The notes beneath the pieces are model-generated. The model made no database searches. It saw nothing but the letters and a program-made list of their open reading frames with translations, and was not told where the DNA came from. DNA of 34,614 nt from DATGKK01 sp035294725 (GTDB taxonomy: Bacteria; Actinomycetota; Acidimicrobiia; Acidimicrobiales; Bog-793): contig DATGKK010000060.1 in the NCBI GenBank assembly GCA_035294725.1, positions 1 to 34,614 of the forward strand, written 5' to 3'. A program made the position numbers and the translations under genes. Numbering within the stretch: position 1 is the stretch's first letter; the number at the start of each line of letters is the position of its first letter. Positions 5,923 to 14,257 of the stretch are shown here, piece by piece.

Positions 5923-8859
5923 GTGCGCCGCTACCGGGTCCTCCTCCGCCTCTACCCTCGGGCCTGGCGGGAGCGCTACGGAGAGGAGGTGCTCCGGGTG
6001 CTCTCGGAGGAGGAGGGCGAGCAGGGGCTCGGCCCCACGCTCGACCTGATCGGCTCCGGGGTGCTGGAGCGGGCGCACCAGTTCCGCCGCCTCGTCTGGA
6101 GCGGCATCCGCTTCGCTCGTGGGCGCACGCTTGCGCTCGGAGCCGGGCTCATGGTGGCCGCCGTCGCCTTCTCGCTCCTCACTGCCTCGGTCGAGGTGGG
6201 CACGGCGCACATCCAAGGGGTCGTGAGCAGGAACTGGCGTGGCGCCTACGACCTGCTCGTGCTGCCCCGGCAGAGCGGGTCGTCGGCCACAGCGCCCCAC
6301 CAGCTCGTCGAGGCGAACTACCTCTCGGCCGACGACGACGGGATCACGATGGCTCAGTACCGGCACGTTGCCGGGCTCCCCGGCGTCGGGGTGGCGGCCC
6401 CGCTCGAGGTCGTCGGCTACGTGCTCGAGACCGTCTCGATCCCCGTCGACCTCTCGAGCGAGGCCTCCGGCAGAGGGCCGGTCGTGCTCGAGCTCACCTC
6501 CCGTTTCGAGTCCGAGGCCGGCCTGTCCCGGTACCCCGCCCAGCCGGCGGGCTACGTCTACGTGACGCCGGACGAGCTCGGGCCGGTCGAGATCGAGCGG
6601 GGGCTGATCGGCCGCCCCGAGCGCCTGCCCGGCGGGGGCACCGTCCTTGTCTGCCCGATGTCGCTCAGCACCGGCTCGGCACAGCCCTCGCCCTTCGCAC
6701 CCCCTGCGGGTGCCCTCGAGGGGAGCTGCTACTCCCGCCGGGACCCCGGCGGCCAGATCGAGGGCTACGTGACCTGGTCGCTGCCGGTTCTCGTGGCCGG
6801 GATCGACCCGGCCGCCGAGGAGACGCTCGACCATCTCGCCGGCGCCGTCACCTCCGGCGACTACCTCGGAGCGCGCAGGGCGCCGACGACCGGCCCTGCA
6901 GCGCCCGGGAAGGGCGGCGGGAGGGCGCTCACGGTGCCGGTCCTCGCGAGCACGGTCGGCTTCGACGGGGAGATCGACCACCTGAGCGTGGCGAGGCTCC
7001 CGCCCGCGGCCGTCGGGGTCGCCCGCTCGGGCGATCCCGCCCGCATCGCGTCCGCCTTCGCCGCGGCGGGCGGTGTCACCGTGGCCAGGCTCACGATCAC
7101 CGGTGCGCAGGCCTGGGCGGCCCTGCTCGCACAGCTGCGGGCAGAGAGCAACGAGCTGCCGGGCGGGGGCCCGGTGACGACCGAGCTCGCCCAGATCCTC
7201 GGGCAGTACTGGACCGCCGGACCGGTCTCCTACCGGCGAGGCCCTGGCGGCGTGAAGACCGCCGTCGCCGTCTCCAACCCACCGACCGTCTGGGAGAGCG
7301 GGCTCCGCCTTCTCGGTCGCAGCTACGTGTTCGCCCCGCCCTCCGCCGCCGGCGTCGGCTTCCGCAGGCTCGACGAGCACCTCTCGGCCGACCCCCAGGG
7401 GGTGTCCGTCCAGCTGCACGAGGTCGGCACGTTCGACCCGTACCGCCTCACCGGCTTCGCCGGACGCTCTCCCCTCGCGAGCTACTCGGCTCCCCTTCTC
7501 CGCCCGGTCGGCGCAGCCTCCCGGCGGCTGCTTCGCGGGTCGGCGCTCGAGCCGGACGGGAACCCGGCGGGCCTCGCCCAAGAGCCGCCGCTCCTGCTCA
7601 CCACGCTCGCCGGGGCGAGGGCGCTCGAGGATCCGGCGAACTTCTCCGGCACCGGGGCGGCCTACGCCGCCCCGATCGGCTCGATCCGAGTCCGGGTGTC
7701 GGGCCTGCACGGCAGCGTGCCGGAGCAGCTCGGCAAGATCGCCTTCGTCGCCCACGAGATCTCGCGAGCCACGGGGCTGAGGGTGGTCGTCACGGCGGGC
7801 TCCTCGACGCAGCTCGTGGTGGTGAGGCTCCCTCGCGGGCGGTTCGGGCGGCCCGCGCTCGAGGTCTCCGAGCCCTGGAGCGAGATCCTCGTCGCCCTCG
7901 TCGTCCTGCGCCAGGCCGACCGGGAGAGCGTGGCCCTCCTCGTGCTCATCCTCGTGGTGTGCGCGCTGTTCCTCTCCGGCGCCGCCCTCGCCGGGGTGCG
8001 GAGCCGGCGGGAGGAGATCGCGGTGCTCCGCGCCCTCGGGTGGAGCCGGCCCCAGGTCCTCGCCCTCGTGCTCGGCGAGCTCGCGACGCTCGGCCTGCTC
8101 GCCGGAGTGGCCGGGGCCGTGCTCTCGGCCGTGCTCGTGGCCGGCCTCGGGCTCGACGTGCCGCTGTGGCGCGCGCTGCTCGTTCTGCCGGTCGCGTTCG
8201 CCCTCGCCCTTGCCGCCGGCCTCGTGCCTGCTCTTCTCGCCTCGCGGATCGAGCCCGCCGGCGCCTTTTCTCCCGCCGCTCGAGCGCCGCGCCGGCGCGG
8301 CTGGCCGGTCCGCTCGGTCTGGTCGATGGCCTGCACGGACGTGGCGCGCACGCCCGGCCGCTGCGCCCTCGCCGCCCTCGCTCTTGGGACGGGCGTCGTC
8401 GGGCTCGCCGTCCTGCTCGCGGCGGAGACGTCGTTTGCCCACTCGATCGGCGACAGCGCGCTCGCAGGTCTCGTGACCTCGTCGACGAGGGGCACCGACC
8501 TCGCCTCCGCCGTGCTCGCCGTCGGGCTCGGCGCGGCGGCGGTCGCCGACATCACCTACCTCAACCTTCGCGAGCGGGCGGGGGAGCTGGCTGCACTGGC
8601 CGCATGCGGTTGGGGTCGCCCGCAGCTCGGCCGCCTGCTCCTCACCGAGTCGCTCGTCACGGCCGTCGCCGGATCGCTGCTCGGAGCCGTTGGCGCCCTC
8701 CTCCTCGCCGGGTACGCCTTCGGGCTGTCGTGGCCGGTGGTGCTCGGCGTGCTGGCGGCGGCGGCGGCGGGTGTGGCGGCCGGACTGCTCGGCACCTCTG
8801 GCGTGCTCGTCGTGACGGGCGGCAGGTCCTTGACGGCGGCGCTCGCGGTCGACGAGTGA
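5923..8859 (+). CDS. ABC transporter permease, FtsX/MacB type, with large extracytoplasmic region
   Basis: This 978-residue protein starts with a permease prefix motif (RYRVLLRLYPRAWRERYGEE, about 3-22) often seen before FtsX permeases in actinobacterial PadR operons. A membrane segment lies near 67-90. About 575 residues then precede the first FtsX core (segments near 670-690, 716-745, 750-772). A second core follows with segments near 813-835, 862-880, 908-930 and 938-963. This is the duplicated FtsX layout of MacB-like exporters. The long region between the first and second membrane segments should lie outside the membrane and is unusually large for a single-loop permease; I recognise no domain in it. 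The GTG start at 5923 follows the PadR stop by 3 bp. The ATPase gene follows 28 bp downstream, completing the transporter. The substrate is unknown. Confidence 0.87.
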   Translation: MRRYRVLLRLYPRAWRERYGEEVLRVLSEEEGEQGLGPTLDLIGSGVLERAHQFRRLVWSGIRFARGRTLALGAGLMVAAVAFSLLTASVEVGTAHIQGVVSRNWRGAYDLLVLPRQSGSSATAPHQLVEANYLSADDDGITMAQYRHVAGLPGVGVAAPLEVVGYVLETVSIPVDLSSEASGRGPVVLELTSRFESEAGLSRYPAQPAGYVYVTPDELGPVEIERGLIGRPERLPGGGTVLVCPMSLSTGSAQPSPFAPPAGALEGSCYSRRDPGGQIEGYVTWSLPVLVAGIDPAAEETLDHLAGAVTSGDYLGARRAPTTGPAAPGKGGGRALTVPVLASTVGFDGEIDHLSVARLPPAAVGVARSGDPARIASAFAAAGGVTVARLTITGAQAWAALLAQLRAESNELPGGGPVTTELAQILGQYWTAGPVSYRRGPGGVKTAVAVSNPPTVWESGLRLLGRSYVFAPPSAAGVGFRRLDEHLSADPQGVSVQLHEVGTFDPYRLTGFAGRSPLASYSAPLLRPVGAASRRLLRGSALEPDGNPAGLAQEPPLLLTTLAGARALEDPANFSGTGAAYAAPIGSIRVRVSGLHGSVPEQLGKIAFVAHEISRATGLRVVVTAGSSTQLVVVRLPRGRFGRPALEVSEPWSEILVALVVLRQADRESVALLVLILVVCALFLSGAALAGVRSRREEIAVLRALGWSRPQVLALVLGELATLGLLAGVAGAVLSAVLVAGLGLDVPLWRALLVLPVAFALALAAGLVPALLASRIEPAGAFSPAARAPRRRGWPVRSVWSMACTDVARTPGRCALAALALGTGVVGLAVLLAAETSFAHSIGDSALAGLVTSSTRGTDLASAVLAVGLGAAAVADITYLNLRERAGELAALAACGWGRPQLGRLLLTESLVTAVAGSLLGAVGALLLAGYAFGLSWPVVLGVLAAAAAGVAAGLLGTSGVLVVTGGRSLTAALAVDE

Positions 8860-8887
8860 TGGCGCACTGCGAGCAGGGAGGGGAGGC

Positions 8888-9628
8888 ATGGGGGTGACAG
8901 GGCCCGAGGCGGAGCTCAGCGCAGAAAGTCAAGGCGCCGCCAGCAGGGGAGCGGAGGTTCGCCTCGTCGACGTCGAGCGGAGCTACCGCACGGCCGGCGG
9001 GGTCGTGATCCGCGCCCTGTCGCAGGTCTGCCTCGAGATCCCTGCTGGCCAGTCCGTGGCGGTGAAGGGCCGCTCCGGCTCGGGGAAGTCGACGCTGCTT
9101 CATCTCGTCGGCGCGATGGACGTCGCCGACTGCGGCAGCGTCCTCGTCGCGGAGCGCGACCTCGGCGCCCTCAGCGCTCGGGATAGAACGGCGTACCGCA
9201 GAAGCGTCGGCATGGTGTTCCAGCGGTTCCACCTCCTTCCGGCGCTCACGGTCTGGGACAACGTCGCGGCACCGGTCGTGCCGTTCGCGACCCCCTTCGA
9301 CAAACGGGCGAGGGCCCGCGAGCTCATCGCCGCCGTCGGCCTACGGGGACGAGAGCACGACCTCCCGAGCCGCCTCTCGGGCGGGGAGCAGCAGCGGGTG
9401 GCCGTCGCGAGGGCGCTCATCGGCGACCCGGTCCTGCTGCTCGCGGACGAGCCGACGGGCAACCTCGACTCCGCCGTCGGCGCCCAGGTGCTCGACCTGC
9501 TCTTCGGGGTTCATGCCGCCCGTCAGATGACGATGCTCGTCGCGACCCACGACCCGATCGTCGCCGCGAGGTGCGAGCGCGTGGTCGAGCTGAGCGACGG
9601 CCGCGTGGTCGGCGACCGCTCCGCGTAG
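8888..9628 (+). CDS. ABC transporter ATP-binding protein (MacB/LolD family)
   Basis: This 246-residue nucleotide-binding subunit has all motifs intact: Walker A GRSGSGKST at 61-69, Q-loop FQ at 111-112, signature LSGGEQQR at 163-170, Walker B LLLADEPT at 183-190 and the switch His in ATHD at 219-222. The first 22 residues are an extra tail before the fold. A GGGAGG Shine-Dalgarno sequence lies just before the ATG. It should energise the FtsX-type permease encoded immediately upstream; MacB-type systems move substrates by mechanotransmission rather than through a channel. It is the last gene of the PadR-permease-ATPase operon and is followed by a hairpin-rich gap shared with a convergent gene. 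Confidence 0.94.
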   Translation: MGVTGPEAELSAESQGAASRGAEVRLVDVERSYRTAGGVVIRALSQVCLEIPAGQSVAVKGRSGSGKSTLLHLVGAMDVADCGSVLVAERDLGALSARDRTAYRRSVGMVFQRFHLLPALTVWDNVAAPVVPFATPFDKRARARELIAAVGLRGREHDLPSRLSGGEQQRVAVARALIGDPVLLLADEPTGNLDSAVGAQVLDLLFGVHAARQMTMLVATHDPIVAARCERVVELSDGRVVGDRSA

Positions 9629-9632
9629 CTCC

Positions 9633-9700
9633 GGCGAGCCGGACTCGCCAGGCCGGCACGGGCTGCCTGCGTCCCGTGCGGAGGGCGCCGCAGGCGCCTC
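9633..9700. terminator. Hairpin cluster between convergent genes (probable bidirectional terminator)
   Basis: The 72-bp convergent gap holds three inverted repeats: GGCGAG/CTCGCC (9633-9638, 9644-9649), GCACGGG/CCCGTGC (9656-9662, 9673-9679) and GGCGCC/GGCGCC (9684-9689, 9693-9698, 3-nt loop). No T-tract follows, which is common in high-GC actinobacteria. Termination for the ABC operon and the winged-helix gene is inferred from position. Confidence 0.45.
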
Positions 9701-10729
9701 TCAGGCTGGGGCCTCCCATCTCACGGCGATCTCCCCCCCGCCGTCGGGGAGGGGGAGACCCTGTGCCTCCGCGTCCACTGCGTGCCGTTCGGCGGTCGAG
9801 AGGCGGCGCCACGGCGTCACCGTGAGCACCCGTCCGGCCCGGCGCCAGGTGCCGCTCACCTCGCCGGCGACGAGGAGCGCCCCCGGCCAGACCCGGGTCG
9901 GCCAGAGCGCCGCCCGCCGTGCGGAGTCGGGCACGAGCAGCTCCCGCTCGGCTCCCTGCAGCAGGAAGAACGTGTCCCCGCTCGGCAGGAGGCGGGCCGG
10001 CGCCGGCGGCAGGTCGACTTCGCGGAGGGCGGGCTCGTCCTCTGCGAGGAGCCACGAGGGGCCGATCGGCGTGACCACTCGCGTGAGCGCGCCGGCGAGG
10101 GCGTCGAAGGCCGCCTGGGCCGCGCGAGGCCCGAGCCCGCTCCATCGGGCGAACGCCTGGGGAGTCGCTGGACCGAAGACGTGGAGGAAGCGCCGGGCGA
10201 GCTCGAGCCGGGCCGCCGCCGGCTCGGCCTCGGGCGCCGGCACCGTCCAGACCGTGGGCCGTCGGGCGCCGTCCCACCGGAGCAGGACGGTGCCGGTGGC
10301 TGCCGCGTAGCGGAAGTAGTTCGGGTGCACCCCCGCCGCGCGGCCCGCCTCGTTCAACGAGACGGGCCCGGCTCCAGCCTGGTCGCGAAGGACCCGGGCG
10401 GCCCGCTCGGCCCGGGCGCGGCCCCGCGGGTCGTCGGGGAGGAGCCCGAGCGAGAAGATCGCGCGGTCGCAGGCGGCGACGACGAAGATGCTGTAGCGAG
10501 GGCCCCAGAGCTGCACGAGCGACGGGTCCTCGAAGCTCGATGGGGTCGCCCCTTCCAGGCGTGCATGGATCGATAAGAGGGCCCCGCGGGGCATGCTGTC
10601 CTGGAGACCCGCCCAGGCGGCGCGGCGGAGCGAGGCCGCTCCGGGCGCAAGGCGCCGATCGAGAGCAGTGGCCTGCCGCCGCCGGGCGAGCACCTGCTCG
10701 CGGGTGACCTCAAGGGGGGAGGGCCTCAC
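9701..10729 (-). CDS. Winged-helix DNA-binding domain protein (HTH_42/YcaQ-like)
   Basis: The protein has 342 residues counted from the GTG at 10729. The open frame runs far upstream, but only as an antisense shadow of the dehydrogenase. The GTG overlaps the TGA of the upstream dehydrogenase gene as GTGA, which supports this start and implies translational coupling. The family is marked by the N-terminal QATALDRR and LQDSMPRGALLSIHARL regions, the AFARWSGLG segment and the C-terminal GTWRRAGRVLTVTPW region. Proteins of the HTH_42 family include the YcaQ/AlkX-type DNA glycosylases that unhook interstrand crosslinks. The shorter actinobacterial members like this one are uncharacterised, and I cannot see the YcaQ catalytic QxQ motif. 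DNA binding is likely; glycosylase activity is unproven. Confidence 0.78.
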   Translation of the reverse strand: MRPSPLEVTREQVLARRRQATALDRRLAPGAASLRRAAWAGLQDSMPRGALLSIHARLEGATPSSFEDPSLVQLWGPRYSIFVVAACDRAIFSLGLLPDDPRGRARAERAARVLRDQAGAGPVSLNEAGRAAGVHPNYFRYAAATGTVLLRWDGARRPTVWTVPAPEAEPAAARLELARRFLHVFGPATPQAFARWSGLGPRAAQAAFDALAGALTRVVTPIGPSWLLAEDEPALREVDLPPAPARLLPSGDTFFLLQGAERELLVPDSARRAALWPTRVWPGALLVAGEVSGTWRRAGRVLTVTPWRRLSTAERHAVDAEAQGLPLPDGGGEIAVRWEAPA

Positions 10730-11712
10730 CCGAGGTACTCGGCCCGGTCGACGAGGTGGTGCACCGGCTCGTCCCGCAACGCCCTTGCGACGTTCTCCGC
10801 CGCCTCGCGGGCCGAGTCGGCGAGCGAGGTGGGCGTGAGGGCGGAGTTGTGGGGAGAGCCGAGCACGTTCGGCAGATCGAGCAACGGGTGCCGGGTGGTG
10901 AAGGGATCGCGGCGGCGGGGCTCCTGCCACCACACGTCGAGCCCGGCCGAGAACCCGGGGTGGCTCCGGAGGTGCTCGTAGAGGGCGTCCTCGTCGACGA
11001 TGGCGGCGCGCGCCACGTTCACGAGGATCGCATCCTCCTTCATGAGCGAGAGCTCGCGGCCGCCGATGAGCCCGCGCGTCGCCCGCGTGAGGGGAAGGGC
11101 GATCACGAGCACGTCGGCGCGCGGGAGGAAGGCGTCGAGGTCGTCGAGGCTCCCGTGCTCGTCGACCTCTCCCGGCGGGCCCGGCGACCGCCCGATCGCG
11201 GCCACCCGGCTGCCGAAGGAGCGGAACAGGCGTGCGCTCGCCTGGCCGATCCCGCCGTAGCCGAGGATGACCACCGTCGAGTCCCGGAGCGAGCGGTTGG
11301 GGGTCGCCTGGTCGAAGACCCAGGCAGCGAGGTCGGCATGGCGTTGGGGGAGATGCTTTGCGAGAGCGAGCGTGAGGGCGAGCACGTGCTCTGCCATGGG
11401 CTCGGAGTAGGAGCCGGCGTTCGACGCGACGGGCAGGCTCGGCGGGATGCGCTCGAACGGGACGTGGTCGACCCCTGCGGAGAGGAGCTGGAGGAGGCGT
11501 GCCGAGCCGAGCGCGGCGAGCTCGTCGTCCCCGAGCTCGCCTGCGACCGACCACGCGAGCAACGCGTCGGCCGACGAGAGCAGCTCGCGCCGGGCGCCGG
11601 GCTCGGCATCCCGCAGCACGACCACTTCGGCGAGGGGATCGAGCACCCCCGAGAACACGGCGGACAGCTCGGCGGTGGGTGAGAGGGTCACGACGACGCG
11701 GGCTCGTTCCAT
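10726..11712 (-). CDS. D-isomer-specific 2-hydroxyacid dehydrogenase
   Basis: This 328-residue NAD(P)-dependent enzyme has the Rossmann motif GYGGIG at 151-156. The catalytic residues of the family are in place: R235 in NVARAAIVD, E264 in WWQEP and H288 in SPHNS. The DVWWQEP stretch is typical of the phosphoglycerate-dehydrogenase/glyoxylate-reductase superfamily. It should interconvert a 2-oxoacid and a D-2-hydroxyacid; the substrate is unknown. The ATG start is preceded by an AGGACGG weak Shine-Dalgarno sequence. It overlaps the downstream winged-helix gene by 4 bp, an unusual partner for a metabolic dehydrogenase. Confidence 0.9.
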   Translation of the reverse strand: MERARVVVTLSPTAELSAVFSGVLDPLAEVVVLRDAEPGARRELLSSADALLAWSVAGELGDDELAALGSARLLQLLSAGVDHVPFERIPPSLPVASNAGSYSEPMAEHVLALTLALAKHLPQRHADLAAWVFDQATPNRSLRDSTVVILGYGGIGQASARLFRSFGSRVAAIGRSPGPPGEVDEHGSLDDLDAFLPRADVLVIALPLTRATRGLIGGRELSLMKEDAILVNVARAAIVDEDALYEHLRSHPGFSAGLDVWWQEPRRRDPFTTRHPLLDLPNVLGSPHNSALTPTSLADSAREAAENVARALRDEPVHHLVDRAEYLG

Positions 11713-11843
11713 GCCGCCGTCCTACCGGATCGGCCGACGCGGGCGGGCCCCCGGCCGCGTCGGGTCTGGGTGAGGGCGAGACGGCGGCCTTCGGCGGTGG
11801 CCGAATGCTGGACTGCCAGCCACGATCCGCCGAAGCTCGGTCC

Positions 11844-12719
11844 GTGACGCGTCGCGGGCGGGTCCTGTTCGTCTCGCTCGGCGTGATCTGGGGCCTGCCC
11901 TACCTCCTCATCAAGATCGCGGTCCGCCAACTGGACCCTGCCTTCCTCGTCCTCGTCCGCACGGCCGGTGGCGCCCTGCTGCTCGTTCCGGTGGCATGGG
12001 CGCGAGGCGAGCTGCGACCGGCGCTTCGCTTCTTGAAACCGCTCGTCTGCTACACGATCGCCGAGCTGGCCGTGCCGTGGTGGCTCCTGTTCGATGCCGA
12101 GCGCCACGTCGCGAGCTCGCTCGCCGGCCTGCTCGTCGCGAGCGTCCCGCTCGTGAGCGCCGTCCTCGCGGCGCTGGCGGGCGGTGAGGCGTTCGGTCTG
12201 CGCCGCGTGGCGGGGCTCCTCGTCGGCTTCGGCGGCGTCGCCACGCTCGTCGGCTTCGACGCGGCCGGCTCGAGCGTGCTTGCCGCCCTGTCCATCGGCG
12301 TCGTCGCCATCGGCTACGCCGTCGGCGCCTTCGTGGTCGGCCGCCATCTCCAAGATGCGCCCCGTCTCGGCATCGTCGCGCTCTCGCTCGCCCTCTGCGC
12401 CGCCGGCTACGCGCCGATCGCAGCCTTCGAGGTGCCCTCGCACCTCCCGGCTGGCTCGGTCCTCTGGTCGGCTGCCGCCCTGACGGTCGTGTGCACCGCC
12501 GTCGCGTTCGTCCTCGCCTTCGCGCTGATCGAGGAGGTGGGAGCGGTGCGCGCCACGGTGGTCACCTACCTCAACCCTGCCGTCGCCCTCGTGCTCGGGG
12601 TCGTCGTGCTCGGTGAGCCGGCTGGCCCGGCCACGCTCGCCGGTCTCGCCCTGATCCTGTTCGGGTCCTTCCTCGCGACGGGAGCGGGCCGGAGCCGCTC
12701 GGCCGGCTCAGCTCCCTGA
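11844..12719 (+). CDS. EamA/DMT-family transporter
   Basis: This 291-residue membrane protein has ten hydrophobic segments in two EamA repeats, starting VLFVSLGVIWGLPYLLIKIAV and ending VALVLGVVVLGEP with a final segment ALILFGSFLATG. The family exports amino acids, metabolites or drugs; no substrate can be read from the sequence. The GTG at 11844 is chosen because it places VTRRGR just before membrane segment 1. An in-frame ATG at 11805 would add 13 residues and is a real alternative. Neither start has a strong Shine-Dalgarno sequence. The 3' end overlaps the convergent HAF-repeat gene by 12 bp. Confidence 0.85.
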   Translation: MTRRGRVLFVSLGVIWGLPYLLIKIAVRQLDPAFLVLVRTAGGALLLVPVAWARGELRPALRFLKPLVCYTIAELAVPWWLLFDAERHVASSLAGLLVASVPLVSAVLAALAGGEAFGLRRVAGLLVGFGGVATLVGFDAAGSSVLAALSIGVVAIGYAVGAFVVGRHLQDAPRLGIVALSLALCAAGYAPIAAFEVPSHLPAGSVLWSAAALTVVCTAVAFVLAFALIEEVGAVRATVVTYLNPAVALVLGVVVLGEPAGPATLAGLALILFGSFLATGAGRSRSAGSAP

Positions 12720-13976
12720 CCGTCGCACGGCGGGGGCACGGCGTGCGTGCCCGAGCACGGGGAGCGGCAGCGGGCTCCCGCCGGTCGGGGTGGCAAGGAA
12801 GGTGACCGAGGCGCCGGTGGCAGCGTCGTAGGCCTGCCCGGTGATCTGGCCACGGTTGTTGACGTCGTTGGCGGAGATGATCTGGATGCCCGGCGCGCCT
12901 GCCACGAGGTCCTGGAGGTCGTACATCTCGCCGTGATCGACGACGAACCCGCTGCAGGCGAACGACGCCGTGCACGACTCGCCGACGACCTCCCCTGCGC
13001 CGTTCACCCCGAGCGCCTCGCTCAGGGCTCCCCCGGGCAGCACGCCGAGCACCTGCAGGGCGCCGCTCGGAGCCCAGTCCACCGCGACCGGGTCGAACGC
13101 ATCCCCCTCGGTCCCTGCCTGGTTGACGAACCCGACCACCTCGCCGCGGCCGTTGATGGCGTTCGGGGTGTTCCAGGCCGGGGCTCCGAGCGTGGGGAGC
13201 TCGACCGGTGTGCCGTGCACCCACTTGACCACGTGGGCGGCGCTGTAGGCGCCGACCGCGACGTCGCAGCTCCCGGAGATCCCGACGGCGACCCCGCTGT
13301 CGTTGATGTCGGTGGCGGCGCTCGTGGCGTCACCGGGCAGAGGCGGGAGCTCCGTGAGGGCCCCGGTGTGCCCGTCCCACAGAGCTGCCCTGAACTGGTA
13401 CACCTGCGGGCTCACGCAGGTGGGGTCACGGTAGGTGTCCTCCGCCCAGCCGACCACCTGCCCCCGGCTGTTCGAGCCGGCTGCGAACCCGTCCGGGCCT
13501 CCGAAGGTCGGCAGGGCGTGCATCACGCCGTCGTGCCACACGAACGCCTCGCACTCGTGGTAGGTCGTGGTCGGGAAGAACGCCGAGCAGCTCCACGCCT
13601 CGCCGGAGGGGTTCACCGTCGCCGTCTCCGCGATCCCGTAGACGTAACCGTCGGTCGCCTTCTGCGGCCACTCGACGGCGCTGTTGGCGCCGCCAAGGGT
13701 CCCGAGCGAGAGCGTTTGCCCGCCACGCCACAGCGTGGCCACCGTGGCCTGGTCCCCTGGCAGGTTGGAGTTGCCGGTCACGATGCCCTGGTCGTTGATG
13801 CTGTTGCCGGAGCTCGCCGTCCCGCCGAGCGAGCCGAGCACCATGAGACGGTAGGACGGAACGGCGACAGGGCCGGGAGCCGCCGCCCTCGTTACGGCGC
13901 CCGTACTCCCACCGGCGGCAAGGGTCACGGCCACGACAGCGGGCAGGGCGAGCGCAGCGCCGATCCGAGCTTTCAT
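12708..13976 (-). CDS. Secreted HAF-repeat protein
   Basis: This 422-residue protein starts with a signal peptide (MKARIGAALALPAVVAVTLAAGG, cleavage expected near 28-33). It then carries about seven repeats of the form LxxLGG...A..INxxGxVVG, for example INDQGIVTG, SNSRGQVVG, INDSGVAVG, INGRGEVVG, VNGAGEVVG and VNNRGQITG. This is the pattern of HAF-repeat extracellular proteins, probably a beta-propeller-like fold; their function is unknown. Paired cysteines (in SGSCDVAVG and ESCTASFACSG, among others) suggest disulfides. A GGAGGTG Shine-Dalgarno sequence lies just before the ATG. Upstream, TTGCCG and CACACT are 17 bp apart and may be the promoter. The C-terminus is a short basic tail. Confidence 0.85.
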   Translation of the reverse strand: MKARIGAALALPAVVAVTLAAGGSTGAVTRAAAPGPVAVPSYRLMVLGSLGGTASSGNSINDQGIVTGNSNLPGDQATVATLWRGGQTLSLGTLGGANSAVEWPQKATDGYVYGIAETATVNPSGEAWSCSAFFPTTTYHECEAFVWHDGVMHALPTFGGPDGFAAGSNSRGQVVGWAEDTYRDPTCVSPQVYQFRAALWDGHTGALTELPPLPGDATSAATDINDSGVAVGISGSCDVAVGAYSAAHVVKWVHGTPVELPTLGAPAWNTPNAINGRGEVVGFVNQAGTEGDAFDPVAVDWAPSGALQVLGVLPGGALSEALGVNGAGEVVGESCTASFACSGFVVDHGEMYDLQDLVAGAPGIQIISANDVNNRGQITGQAYDAATGASVTFLATPTGGSPLPLPVLGHARRAPAVRRSGS

Positions 13977-14257
13977 GTCACACCTCCACAGAAGCGGTCA
14001 GTGGTGCCGAAGTGTGAGCACGAGGGCCGGGTCCGGCAACGATTCCGCGACCGGCGAATCCCCGCGTCGCTGCGGGCTGCTCGTGGCGCTGCCGTCACCG
14101 TCTCGTACGGGTCGCCTCGCGCTGCGACCATTCGATCGAGACCGAAACCTGGACCGCTCGCGGCGGCTGCGCCACGCTGGAGGCGGCGGCTCGCCGCGGC
14201 GGGAGCCGCACGTCGTGCCGGTGACAGGTCCCGCCGGGGTGGGAGAGAGGAGGTGGC
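13977..14257. other. Divergent intergenic region between the HAF-repeat and ArsR-type genes
   Basis: This is the largest gene-free gap in the window (281 bp). On the minus strand a TTGCCG-N17-CACACT pair precedes the HAF gene, followed by a GGAGGTG Shine-Dalgarno sequence. On the plus strand AGGAGGTG lies 4-5 nt before the ATG at 14258. I find no convincing operator, RNA gene or small ORF; the open frames here are low-complexity Arg/Pro-rich products of GC-rich DNA. Confidence 0.45.

Noticed and set aside
5527..8889. A 1120-codon open frame on the minus strand
   Set aside because: It is fully antisense to the ABC permease, and its product is low-complexity Arg/Gly/Glu/Asp-rich with no recognisable domain. 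Long antisense frames are expected in DNA this GC-rich.
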